From assembly GCF_964199755.1 (NCBI RefSeq), contig NC_133930.1, positions 27,424,071 to 27,488,070 on the forward strand: a stretch of DNA of 64,000 nucleotides, read 5' to 3'. Position 1 is the first letter of the stretch. Every line of letters starts with the position of its first letter. This document shows positions 22,951 to 34,200 of the stretch, in pieces. The notes under the pieces were generated by a model that did no database searches, had not been told where the DNA came from, and saw nothing but the letters and a program-made list of their open reading frames with translations. Source of the DNA: Larus michahellis (lineage: Eukaryota > Chordata > Aves > Charadriiformes > Laridae). The position numbers and the translations under genes are program-made.

Positions 22951-25900
22951 CTAAAGAGAAAAGCAAATTAAATGTCTACAAAAGCTTGAAGTAGTTCATA
23001 TAATAAATTAGATTCTTCTGTTTTCAAGTTCAATCCACAACTCTCTGAAGCGTAGGTAATTCCTGTTCCAAAACTGAAATGCATTTTCAGATTTAAATCT
23101 ACCTTCTGCTAAGCTGCAAGCTTAAGTTCACAAAATACTTTATTCAAGCTGTTTTTTATAAATGGATCATTTAGACTTCTGGGTAGACTTAAAAAAAAAA
23201 ACTTTAAACATCATAGGTTCTGCTATTGTCCAGGTCAACCCCTCTGTTAAAAGAAGTCAGCCTGATCCTATGAAGATACTTCTACACAGGACTTACACTG
23301 AAAGCATAATATAATTCTTCATAGTTCACATGGTTAGACTTGTAGCATTGCCTCATGTGAGATACAGGCAAGCAAGTTGAGTCTTTGTTCTGAACTTCAT
23401 CTAAACTGATCTTGAAAGTGTGAACAGAAAGCCTAAAACTAAAATTTAAGAGTTTCCATTTATAGAGTTGCCTAGTAGTTGCTTCTGCTACAGCCCAAAC
23501 CTAACATTTAACAATGGATCAATTACGACTATATGACATGGTCTTAACAATACATCAGGCAATGAAGACTTAAAACTTTTAAAAGTAGTTGTGCAATATA
23601 GCTAGTTTAACTACTTACCCCAGATAACTTTGCCCCCTTGTGTCACGAGGCCAAGCTCGCTCACGTTCACCTCAATAACGGTACCCTTGGTAATTACACC
23701 CAGTTGTGTATACAAAGGAGAAGAAGGATTCTTTTTTACACCAAGGATAGGTAGGCAAAAAGTAGCTTTAAGTTCAGGATGTGTCACATGTGCCTTCTTG
23801 AAACGCAGGCCCTGTTGCACAAGGAGTGTTAGAATGAGTTAGTATTTGCTTTAAGCCCTCATGACTAATCTAGATTGACTTTCAGCATTATGTCCTCAGC
23901 TTTATATAGAATTTTTATAGAATACAGAATGCTATCTGCCTACTATAAAATGTCAGATTTGTTTTAAAACACAATTAACTACACGATAAAGCTTTCCATG
24001 TATATTTTCAGGATGTCAATTTTTGATAGTAGCACAAGAATACTGCTCACTATCTCAGCTGGCTTCTGTTCCATGAAGAAATTAGGTGTTTATGGTAATG
24101 CATTTAACAGTGTTACTGGGTTTTAAGACTAGAATTTTTTCCTTTTTTCTTGTAAAACTGAAAACTTGTTCACATATTGCAGAATATTAAATACCCATCT
24201 CCTACAGCGCTTTCTATCTAGTGGTGAAGTACGATTAAGTACCATAAACTTTTCTGTGTCAATAAAAAACTATCCAAAGCTTCTGTGTAAGATGGCCATC
24301 AAAATGGTAATGAGGTACGATCCAACAGTCAGCCTGCATAATGACTCTGTTGATGCCTGTGACAGAACGGGTATTTATAGAAAAACTACACTTAGTGATC
24401 TAGTTTTTCCTCCTGCGCACTGCCAGGCTGCTAGAGCCCAGGCTCTTCCTGCAGATGTGTAAGAAAAGGTCAGGCTGGAGGTACAGCATTTCCCTTGCAT
24501 ATGGTCACGTCTGTGCTTCATGCTTACTTAGCAAGCCAGAAGGAGGGAGTTCTGGAGTTCTAGAACAGAGCTGGCTTCTGCAGCTGACAGAATCATAGCA
24601 GCTTAAAAAACAAGCCTCCAACTTTAAAAGCTACTCAAAGCGCCTTTGCTAAAGGTCTTACCATGCTAATTTAACAGCTCATAGCTTTAACTTACTGGCA
24701 TCATCTGAGTTATGGGAGTAAGAACAGAGATATTTTAACACAGACTCTGACTGCAGGGGCATCTTCGCTCCCTCATGCCATTCGAAGTTTAGATTTCTGC
24801 AAGGAAACTAACAGGAATCTTCTACATCGGTAGTAAACAAGTGCATCATCACAGAAGAAAGTTTCCTCGTCACAGGAACTCAAAACAGTAAATCAAAAGA
24901 ATTATTACTTAAATGTTCTTTAAGGCTGAAGAACATTACCATTGGTCGAATGAATCGCTCATATTTAGGAGGCTTCCTAGTAAAGCCATCTCCAACAAAA
25001 CAAACTTTTGTGACCATTCTCTTCCAGGCCTTCTTCTTTCTCTTGCCTGTACGAATCACTTTTAAGACTTCTGTTTCTCCTTGTGCACGGACCTTTGGCA
25101 CAGGAACCTCCCATTTCCCCTGGAAGGGAGGGAAAAAAAAAAAAAGTCAATAGTCTTACATGCTACATTCCTAAATGAAAAGGGACAACCGAAGCATAAA
25201 ATAAAATTTCCCTAAAGTGTAGTGGTAGCCTGTACTTTTTATACAACTCATAACCACTTACTTTAATTAGCATTTAAAGTTATGAAAATCGGTCATTGTC
25301 ACAAGTAACCGTAAGTATCTGAATTTTAATACAGTTACTTACAGCTTTTTCTTTTCTTTTCTGCTTGATCATGTTTGAAAGAACCTTAGCCCTGGACTGG
25401 CCCTCTCTGTCCAGCAGGTATGCTGGTACAGCTCCTTTAGGTGTTTTTTCATCATTCTTTTGCTTTGTATTTCTCTTTTCATGCATTTTAATGCTGCAAG
25501 GAGAAAGAAAAAACAGAACAGTATTAACAGTAGAAAAAAGAAAAGGCTCATTTTTAGATATATGCTTTTAACTTAGCTTGTGCCTGCTCAAAATTTTCGT
25601 TTTGAAAACAAGTAAACAATTCTTGTAATAATTTTCTGTTTTTGTAAACAAGTACATATTTATATTTGAAAAATATAAATACATACTAAATAATTTTCAG
25701 GGTAAACTAATAATCTCACTTAATGTAACAACTGACGGGTTGCACAGTGCACAAAAGCTCATAAATTCCCATCAAGACAGGAAAACAAGATGTGCATCTT
25801 ATTAAGGAATTTCTGAACAACTTAGAACAAGCAGCCAAGCACTTTGAGAGATATCAGCCTTTCTCTCTGACGAAAAATAACACACTACTACTCTTCTGCA

Positions 25901-27032
25901 ATTTGATGGCAATGCTTATAAATCTGAGGAACGTGTGCGTGTAAAAGGCGTTGTGTTTTGTTAATTTTTGAGGCTATTTAGGGGGGGGGAAAGACGCACA
26001 AGCCAGTTAATAAACCCAATACTTTTACAAGTCGCAGAAGAAAATAATTGTCTGCACTTGCAAAACAACAAAAGTAACATGGTGGATAGACGTTACACTC
26101 ATGAGCAATAAAGAATATTGTTAACAGCTTTGATTTCAATTTCTGAATAACAGAGAACATTTTCCAAAACATGGTGTTGTTTATCTACACTTGAAATTTT
26201 AATTTATCCTGGAAGACGAGTATCACATTCTGCTCAAACACTCTGTACGTTACTGTACTTTTTCTACTAACACTGTTTAAAAAATGCTGGCTGCTTCTTG
26301 CTACACCGATACGGCAGTTGGTGTAAAAGCCCTGAGCAAATGCGTTCAAATTTTTGTCTTAATTATGTTAGTCACTGCTATTGCTAATTAAGACTTATCT
26401 TAAGGAATGCTTTTAGGAGTTTTTGTTAACATCCCTTGAGAAGAGAGTAACTCGGAAAGGTCTTCACTGTGGCAAAACCCACTTTCTCCTACCACCTGAG
26501 CACTACTTAGAAGTACGACACAAGCAAAGAGTAGCTCTTTGCAACGGCATTAACATCTCGCCTCATCCTTCAAACGTGGGGATGGCCGGGACAGCGCCAG
26601 AGAGGCGGCGGGTACTCACGTCTTCTTCATCTGTATCTTCTCGGCGTGCCGCTGCTTGTGGTACAGCTTGGCCTTCAGCCCGATCATCTTCTTGGCCTTC
26701 CGCGACCGCTCGTGGGCCTCCCGGCCCTCCTTCTTCCTCCTCTTCTCGTGGTAATCCAGGCGGTAGCCATACCGCTTGCGGTGCAGCTCGATGTACTCGT
26801 TCTGCGGCTGTGACAGGGGAAGAAAGCCCCGCGGTCAGCGGGTGTCGCCGCCTGAGGAACGGCTGGGCCGGGCTCAGCGCCGCTGGAACACGCGGCAGGG
26901 ACGCGGGCAGGCCGCATCGCGGCGGCGCCCTCAACGCGGGGCGGCGGGACCCGCTCGGCTGCCGTCACCGCTCCCTCCCTTCCTCCGCCCCTTCCCCATC
27001 CCGTCCTGTCCCACCGCCCCGACTCCCACCAT
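22883..27032 (-). CDS. NSA2: NSA2 ribosome biogenesis protein (TINP1), complete, 6 coding exons
   Basis: On the minus strand, exons are 27032-27030, 26807-26620, 25493-25343, 25119-24940, 23811-23619 and 22950-22883. They sum to 783 nt, or 260 aa plus stop, exactly the human length and nearly identical in sequence. NSA2 is a nucleolar/nuclear assembly factor of pre-60S ribosomal particles and is related to the ribosomal protein S8e fold. The N-terminal 115 residues are very basic ([20 protein letters not shown]...). The C-terminal half holds the globular part, including [15 protein letters not shown]-like and [20 protein letters not shown] motifs (the window has ITKGTVIEV). The ATG is alone in the first exon. 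The gene diverges from GFM2 across a CpG-rich promoter. Confidence 0.96.
23619..23811 (-). CDS. NSA2: NSA2 coding exon 5
   Basis: Encodes residues 175-239 ([20 protein letters not shown]...GGKVIW). Acceptor gcaacag, donor TGGG|gtaagt, phase 1. Confidence 0.96.
24940..25119 (-). CDS. NSA2: NSA2 coding exon 4
   Basis: Encodes residues 115-174 ([20 protein letters not shown]...RFIRPM). Acceptor cttccag, donor ATG|gtaatg, phase 0. Confidence 0.96.
25343..25493 (-). CDS. NSA2: NSA2 coding exon 3
   Basis: Encodes residues 64-114 ([20 protein letters not shown]...KRKEKA). Acceptor tccttgcag, donor GCT|gtaagt, phase 0. Confidence 0.96.
26620..26807 (-). CDS. NSA2: NSA2 coding exon 2
   Basis: Encodes residues 2-64 ([20 protein letters not shown]... 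to ...EKIQMKK). Acceptor ctgtcacag, donor GAC|gtgagt, phase 2. GC-rich, lying in the CpG island. Confidence 0.96.
27030..27032 (-). CDS. NSA2: NSA2 coding exon 1: start codon only
   Basis: The minus strand reads gccgccgacATG|gtggga. Coding exon 2 starts at codon 2 (PQNEYIEL) right after an acceptor, so the ATG must come from an upstream exon. This is the nearest ATG in good context followed at once by a GT donor. A similar single-codon arrangement is expected for vertebrate NSA2, but transcript evidence would settle it. Confidence 0.72.
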
Positions 27033-28042
27033 GTCGGCGGCCCCACGGCGTTTCCCCGCACTGCGCCGAGCCCTGCGCCCCGCTGCCTCCCCGGCGGCGA
27101 AAAGACAGGGAGTGACCAGAAACGGCCCCGGCTGGAAACGCTGCCCCACGGCGCTTTGGTTCCTGCTGGTGGAGAGGCGGCCCTCCACCTCCCCCGAGGG
27201 CTACGCGCCCGGCTTGGCGGGGTCGGGAAGAGGGAAAAGACGGAGGGGGAGAAGGCGGAGAGGCGCTTTTTTCCGACTGGGTCTGTGAGGTCGGGACGGC
27301 GGGGCGGAACGGCGGGAGGGAGGTTTAGGCAGCGGGGAGAGGAAGAAGGAGCACGCTTTCCGGCGGCATGGCGGCTCTCCCGGCAGGGCCCGGGGCGCAG
27401 GCCAAGCTTTGGCCCTGTTAAACCTCTTCGTCCGGCGGTTCGTAACGCGGGTTGGGGGTGGGGTGGCGGCGTTGGCTTGTGGAGCGGCTGCCTGGGCTGG
27501 GCCGTGTGAGGGGAGCGCTGCCGCCCCGCTGCCCTGGGCGGCGAAGGGCGGTAGGGGCCTAGCGGGTGTGCGTGCGTGCGTGTGGGGTGGAAGCGGGCCT
27601 GCGTGCAGGCTGCTTTCCCTTTATTGTGAAACTCCCCCACGAAGCATAAAATAACTGGAGCCGGGTGTCGGTGTCTCCTTCAGTCACGCAGCGGCCAGCT
27701 AGGAACGCTCGTGAAGCTTCTGCGCTTGGGCTTTGCGTCCTGCTGGGTTTAGCGATGCTTAAAATCTCGTGGTATCTAGTATTTTCTGTTATTTTTGCCC
27801 CAAACACGCACTTTTTCCCAGCTCTCCCTTCCTCCGTCAAGACCAGAAGAGCTATTTACGCTTCACTGGTCGTCAGTCGGTGCTCTAGAGTTTACCTGAG
27901 CATGAGTGTAAACGCTGGTGTTAGTGTTTCTGCTTTACTGTTGGCAGATTTCTTTGAGAAATACACTTAGTGTTTGTGAGCTTGCCTTTATGCTGCATTT
28001 TTAAGGCTTAATAACATTATTTTTACAGATCTGACACCGATT

Positions 28043-28086
28043 TAACCTGAAGAGCAGTAACCTGAAGAATAGCAACCTGATCTAAG
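28043..28086. repeat. Imperfect 15-bp tandem repeat, three copies
   Basis: Units taacctgaagagcag, taacctgaagaatag and caacctgatctaag lie in the 5' intron of GFM2, about 100 bp before the first coding exon. Confidence 0.75.
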
Positions 28087-28208
28087 TTGAAAAACAGTTT
28101 TTTGATTGATTTGTGTGAAAGTAATGTGGTTACCTACTTCCCATCATAAATGTGTTATGCGATGTTTACTTACCTTGGCAGGGAACAGTTTTAGAAACGG
28201 GACCCAGA

Positions 28209-28271
28209 ATGTTGAGATGTATGAGGAAATTTCCAGTGAACGCATTGAAATCATCCAGTTTGTGCAGTAAG
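28209..28271 (+). CDS. GFM2: GFM2 coding exon 1
   Basis: Encodes residues 1-21 ([21 protein letters not shown]), the start of the presumed mitochondrial presequence. The exon probably begins at 28182 after ccttggcag. Donor AAG|gtaaac, phase 0. Confidence 0.85.
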
Positions 28272-31200
28272 GTAAACTTTTTCACAAATTTTGAGACTTC
28301 TCTGTGGGCAAAAGAAACACTCGAGTTAGTCTGAGGAAACGTTTAAATTTTTTTTTTGTTTTTCTTTTAAAAATTGATATATAAACAATGCATAATTTCA
28401 TGTTGAAATTGGACGTAATATAGGTCAGAATGTGGAAGTTCAATTTGTAATTTTTTCTGTAAACTTTTTTAGTTATCTCTGATTTTGATTACCTAACAGT
28501 TGTCATTGTTAGAGTTATGTTATTTACACAAATAATTAGACTTATTTAAAATATTTTGGCTACTGACAACATGTTTTCGTGCTGTCATAGATTTTTACTG
28601 GATTTCCCAAATAATTGTGGGATTGGACTTGATTTAAACCTCGGTGCTACCATCTTCATGCTTCAGCTTCCAAATAGCCAGTATTTTGAGCTTATTTAAA
28701 TACCTAACAACAGTATCAGTTCTTGTAGATATTTCTTTTCAGTTTAGCTCTCTACAACTGGTAAAAAGGTAGCTACAAAATAATTACTTTTAGTGATAAG
28801 TGTTCTATATGATTTTTTTTTTCTTTTTAAGCATCTGTATTTCAGAAAGTCAAAATTCAGAGTCATAAGTGTGACACAGCAAAATGGCAATCTACGAAAT
28901 TACAGTTCTCCGCCAGGTATAAATTTGAATTATATTCTTAATCATAAGGATTAGTCTAAAAATAAGTAAGAATGCTTTCTATCTTGTGTATTATTGTATT
29001 CTTTTGGTCATTATTTATAGGATTTGTATGTATGTGAAGGTGTATGAAGCTCAGAGCAGTTAAAAGGTTCAAGGACTGAAAAGAAGTGTTTTGTATTGCT
29101 GCTCTTTTCTTAGTGGATGTATAGTATAAAGCCATTAGAAAACAATAAAAAGAAAAGATACAGCTGCACAGGAAATCAGGTCAGTTGTGAAATGCGCTGG
29201 AACCCCCGTCTAGTTGCCTGACCTACTTATTGGTTATCAAGTAATTGATGATAGCCAGCATGTTGGACAAGGGGAGAAAGACAGGACTCTGATGAAATAG
29301 GAGGTTTAATTTATCATTAGTGTATTTTCTTTCCAGACTCAGGATAAGAGCTAGTAAAAAGAATAAGATCCTTCAAAAACAAAATTTAAATTAGAAGGAA
29401 TTTTTGCTGGTTTTTGAGTATTGACGCAGATTGAATGGAAATCAGTTGATACAAGGTCGTGTTGGGAGTCAGGGCTGCTTTTTCTACATCAAGATGGAGA
29501 CAGGAGGAAATTGGTAACTGGTTGGTAGCCAACTTCTTTTTTTAAAAAAAAAAAATTGTTAATATTTTCAGCACTGTGTGTCTTAGCAAAAGTCTGTAAG
29601 CTGCAGTCATGTACCTCAGAGGACGACTTACTCTTTGTTGCTAATGTCAATGCAGTCTCTGTTGCTACGTGTCACTGTTTCTGTGTAGTTGCCTCTGCAA
29701 TGTCCTTGCTGTCTGCTGTATTTATGTCCGGTTTTGCTGCGCAGAATACCTCAGTGTGTCACGTGGAGGCAAATGTCACGTTCATTCCATACACCAGAAG
29801 ACAAGCAAGAAATCTCAAACATACTAATGTGTTGTTTTGTGGGTTATTTTAGAAACTGAAGGGAAAAAGACAGTGTTAGTTGGAGTTTTTATTTAGGGGG
29901 GCGGGGTGGTGTTGAATTTCCAGCCTGCTGCCTTGCTTCAGTCTTTCTCCTTATTGAGACATTAACCTATAGGATGCCTCTTTAATGTCTCTTTGGTAAG
30001 GGGGATTATCTGTAGGTGGTTAAGGAATGTTAGTTCAAATATTGTTGAATTCTGTTTGGTCTGTCAAAGATAAACTAAAGTAGTGAGTTCCTGAAGCACA
30101 ACTTAAATGGCTTGAGTATATGAATTATGGATTGGTTTCATGAACTTTTAACTTGGCAGCTTATTTTTCAACTAAAGAGGATGTGAGAGAGGAAATCTCT
30201 TTCAAGAAAATATATGTTTAAAACTCCTCAGTCACGTGTTTTCTTAACGTAGGTCACTTTGCGTTTTCTCCCTGAGAATTATGCTGTCTAGCTTCAGTGT
30301 TTAAAGGAGAAATTACTTTTGAAATTTGTTATCTAATAGCCAGTTTAGATGAATGTCAGTGTTATAGTTGTATTGAACTGCCGCATATTTTGCTATTAAT
30401 TCTGCGGAGGGAGATTTTACTGTGCTGATGATACTTCTATGTGTTGGCTTTTTCCTATTTTTTTTTTAAATTACAGCTGTTTTGAAGATTTTCTCTTCTT
30501 TTTTAAGAGAGAGATATTTATTGAAAATTAAGTACATATCTTTAGAAATTTGAGGTGGTAGAGATTATGGATTGTTGTGAGTTGTGGCTCTGAATCTTTT
30601 TTTTTTTTTAAATAATTTTGTTGGGAGTTTTCTTAAATATATTTAATTCTGTTAAAATCTATCCTTTCTACATTGGGATCAGTCTTACAAATTGTTGTAT
30701 TGTTTTGTTTGTCTCCAGGAGATGTTAAGTCTCTGCGTTCTGTCATTAATCCTCATATATCCAGGTATGTTATGCTACCTTATTTTTTGGATGTAACTGG
30801 CAGTCAGAGCAATTGATGCGATAAAAAGTCACAGGTTATTGCTATGCCCGTCACATCCATAGTTCATACGCATATTCTAAATTAAAGTTAGAACTTCCTT
30901 AGTTTTACCCTTCTGACATTTCAATATAGAATGGATATTGGTGTCAGAGAGGCCTTGGACTGTCTCTTGGACTTTGGTTCTGCATCATCAGAACCAAAAC
31001 CGGGCTTTTGGGGAAGCTCCAAATCCATGGGGCCTGCTGGGAGCTGAATGAGGGGAAGGGGATGCCTTGGCAGCTGGACCATTGCTGTGGGCAGGGCTGT
31101 GTGCTTTGTGTTCATGGGAGCATGCAGCTGTGCTAGATAAGGACATCAGGAGCGAGGACAAAGTAATTAGGGGCTGAGCTGCTGAAGAAATAGCTTGTGG

Positions 31201-34200
31201 CTGAAGTTCCCTTGGAAGGCTGCTTCTCTCCTGAGGGCAACTTCATCTGGCATTAACGGTGAATGTAGGGGCTGAGCGCAAGCCTGTGATGTGCAGTTAG
31301 TAAAGCCATTTTGGAAGCTACTGGCGAGGTCCTTCAGAAAGGAAGGCTTGGCTGAACAGAATCAAGGACAACTTCATGGGAATTTGGATGCTGTATTTGG
31401 GGCATAAAGGCTATATATGCAATGGATTGTTTTGGGCACCGGGGGTTAGGGATTGTCATGGATGAGAGGGTGGGGGGGCTGCTTATGTCTGTGGGGAGGG
31501 CAGATGGGGGAGGATGAGGCCAAGAAGTGTCCTTACCGTGAAGTGAAGCGTGGAAACCTGTTCCAAAACTCTTGAGTACTACTGATATGAAGAAAATCCA
31601 CCATTTCAATACTAACATATTTCAGTGTCAGAATGCACGCTGTTTCAGATATGCAACAGAGGAAAAATGTTATTCATCTGTTATGCTGTTCTCAGTGAAT
31701 ATTAAGTGTTTATGCCACTAACAGTATGACTGAATAAAAAAATTACCTCAGTAAAAGCAATGTCTTTGCTTCACGCAGAATCCGAAACATTGGCATTATG
31801 GCCCACATCGATGCAGGGAAAACTACGACAACAGAGAGAATGCTGTATTATTCTGGATACATAAGAACACTTGGAGGTTAGAAATACTTTTTGTATTTCA
31901 GGAGGTTTGAGAGATTTAATAGTGTACAATAACATGCCATGCAGTTAGAGGTCGCTGGTGGAATACTTATCGTAGAAGGCAGTTGTTCCAAAGTTGTGCT
32001 GCGATATAATGAAATCTTAATGCACATTCCATTACGTTCTAAGGCAGTTGTACTTTGAAAAATCATTGGTTCATATCTTTCTTTTAGTGTGTTGATTTGT
32101 TTAGTATTTAATTAGAGGTTCTTCTTGTTTTACTTGTTGGCCGTTCTGGTAAAGCTGTTTCTTCAGTTCTCTTTTGACCTGTAAAGAAACCAGATTTACA
32201 AAGTGTAACCATTTATTTTGGAAGCCATAACATGGGAAGAATTCCTTGCTTCAACAATTCTCACAGAATTCTTCAAGATTGAAAAGGTCACAACAGCCTC
32301 CATTTGTGCTACCTTTTGACCTTTTAAATTTAATTCCCTATTCCCTACTGTGTGTGAGAATGGTAGATGATGTTAGGCTTGTGGAGTGGTTGAACTTGGT
32401 GGCCTTCTTTAAAAATGTGGAACTACGTCTCTTTTTATTAAAATTAAAAAAAAAAAACAAAAAACAAAAACCGAAGCAAAACCCAACCTCTTACTTGTTT
32501 GGTTTGGTTTTTTGATTATTTTTTTTTAAAAAAAACTTTCTCAATTACCTTTTCGTTACTAAATTTTAAAATGTCAGCCAAATTCCATACAGTGAATGCA
32601 GCCAGTTTTTTTTAAACTAGTTTATTCGTGATTTTGGACTTTGCTTTAGTTTTCAAGTTCTCATGGTGTTACTAGGATTAAGATCAACAAAAAGGTTGTT
32701 GGAATTGCTTGTCTTTGACTTACAGGGTATTTGTTCGCTGGAAAGGGGGCCTGGGTAAAGTATCATTTTCTGAAAAAGACTAGTTTTCACAGCTTATACA
32801 TATATAAAAGGAACAATATTTCCAAATGTCTCTCAGCATCTGTATTCCAACGCAATTTCGGCTTTTGAGTTATTTACCTACACAACTGTTACCCTTCTCC
32901 CTTGTCGCAGATGTTGATGATGGGGACACAGTGACAGATTTTATGGTACAGGAGCGAGAACGTGGTATTACCATTCAGTCCGCTGCTGTTACCTTTGACT
33001 GGAAGGACTACAGGATCAATCTGATTGACACCCCAGGTACTAGACTTCAGCAGTACTCACGAGGTGGGGTGTTGTGGAACATAAGTCTTGGTTTTAGATA
33101 TGGTACAATATTTAATTGGTTTAATTGCGGCAGTAAAAAGGCCTGTACTGAGCTCTGTTCAGCTTTGACTAATTATTGTTCGCTGGTGCCTAATCTGTCT
33201 TGTTTACAGTGAGCTCAGACATTTCCACACTAAATTGCTCTTAGTGCTGGGATTGCAGTGTAACAATTTTTTGAGTTTCAAGGACTGATGGGTGTATTTC
33301 TCTGCAAGTAAAGACAGTGTTGTTTTGACATGATTTAAAAAAAAATGAAAAAAATTGTAATGACCTGTTTGAATTATGATGGTATAAAAGGAGGATTGTT
33401 TTTTAGGTCACGTGGACTTTACAGTGGAAGTTGAGCGTTGTTTGAGAGTCCTGGATGGAGCTGTAGCAGTGTTTGACGCTTCAGCTGGTGTTGAGGTAAA
33501 AATAACTAGTGGATTTATTTATTTATTCTAATGACTGAAATCAGATTGAAATAATAATAATCGTACAGAGATGTCAGTCTGTATTATCTCTTTTAATGCT
33601 TTGGTCAAAATTCACCTTCAGGAAGATGAGCATTTAATTTCGAGTCCTGTAGTGTACGTGAATTTCCATGGTAATAAGGGGCAAATAATTGGGATTCCCA
33701 TTAAATGCTGAGGGGTTTTTGTTGTTTTGTTGCTGTCCTTTACAAACGTTGACTGCGGTGAATACTTCTGGCTTCCCCCACCAGTGGAAAGAAATTAATA
33801 TCTGTTCATTTCTCATTCTCAGCTTTTATGTAGAAAATGAGTAATTTTCAGCCAGAATTTCTCCCTCCCCAATGTCCCATGTAACGTGCCCTTTGGAGCG
33901 TAGTGCAGAAAATGTGGAGGCAGGCTGGAATTTGACTTTATAGCATGAGAAGTTTTAGTTCAATCCTGTAGAAAAGTTACATGCTGTGAAATCACTGTGT
34001 TCCATGGGACATACCTTTTTCCTACATGAGGGATGAGAGAACTCTTGATCAGTGTGAGTCACATTATTTAACGTACTATTGGAAAGCATTTAAGTACTCT
34101 CATATATGAACCTGAACTGAGTAACAGCCCCCACCCCCAACAACAAAAAAATTAGATCTGCTTGTTTGGTTTTTTTCTAAAACTGTGTAGGAAATTCTTG

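Larger units (their letters stand above)
22951..26619 (-). other. NSA2 introns 2-5
   Basis: AT-rich introns separating coding exons 2-6. No mobile element, RNA gene or tandem repeat recognised. snoRNA hosting is common in ribosome-biogenesis genes, but I found no convincing paired C/D or H/ACA boxes by eye. Confidence 0.5.
26570..27620. promoter_or_regulatory. CpG-island bidirectional promoter of NSA2 and GFM2
   Basis: A sharp block of GC-rich, CpG-dense sequence in AT-rich surroundings. It covers NSA2 exons 1-2 and reaches about 600 bp past the NSA2 start codon towards GFM2. It contains a YY1-like ATGGCGGC at 27368-27375 and an ETS-like tttccgg just before it (27357-27363), both typical of TATA-less housekeeping promoters. 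The non-coding first exon of GFM2 probably lies in the right part (about 27300-27560), but I could not fix its donor. Confidence 0.72.

Noticed and set aside
22951-26619. snoRNA genes within NSA2 introns
   Set aside because: Looked for because ribosome-biogenesis genes often host them, but no convincing paired C/D or H/ACA boxes with a terminal stem were found by eye. A snoRNA covariance-model search would decide.
26423-27115. A 230-codon plus-strand frame antisense to NSA2 exon 2
   Set aside because: Shadow of NSA2 coding sequence and CpG-island composition; no family resemblance.
26684-27640. A 318-codon minus-strand open frame and overlapping plus-strand frames in the CpG island
   Set aside because: GC-rich DNA has few stop codons; the frame covers NSA2 exon 2 in the wrong frame, and its composition (Arg/Pro/Gly/Ala) is that of a random CpG-island translation.
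28846-28916. Alternative GFM2 exon 2 acceptor (tatttcag at 28843-28844)
   Set aside because: It leaves exon 2 in phase 2, which does not join in frame to exon 3 (GDVKSLRS). The upstream acceptor fits.
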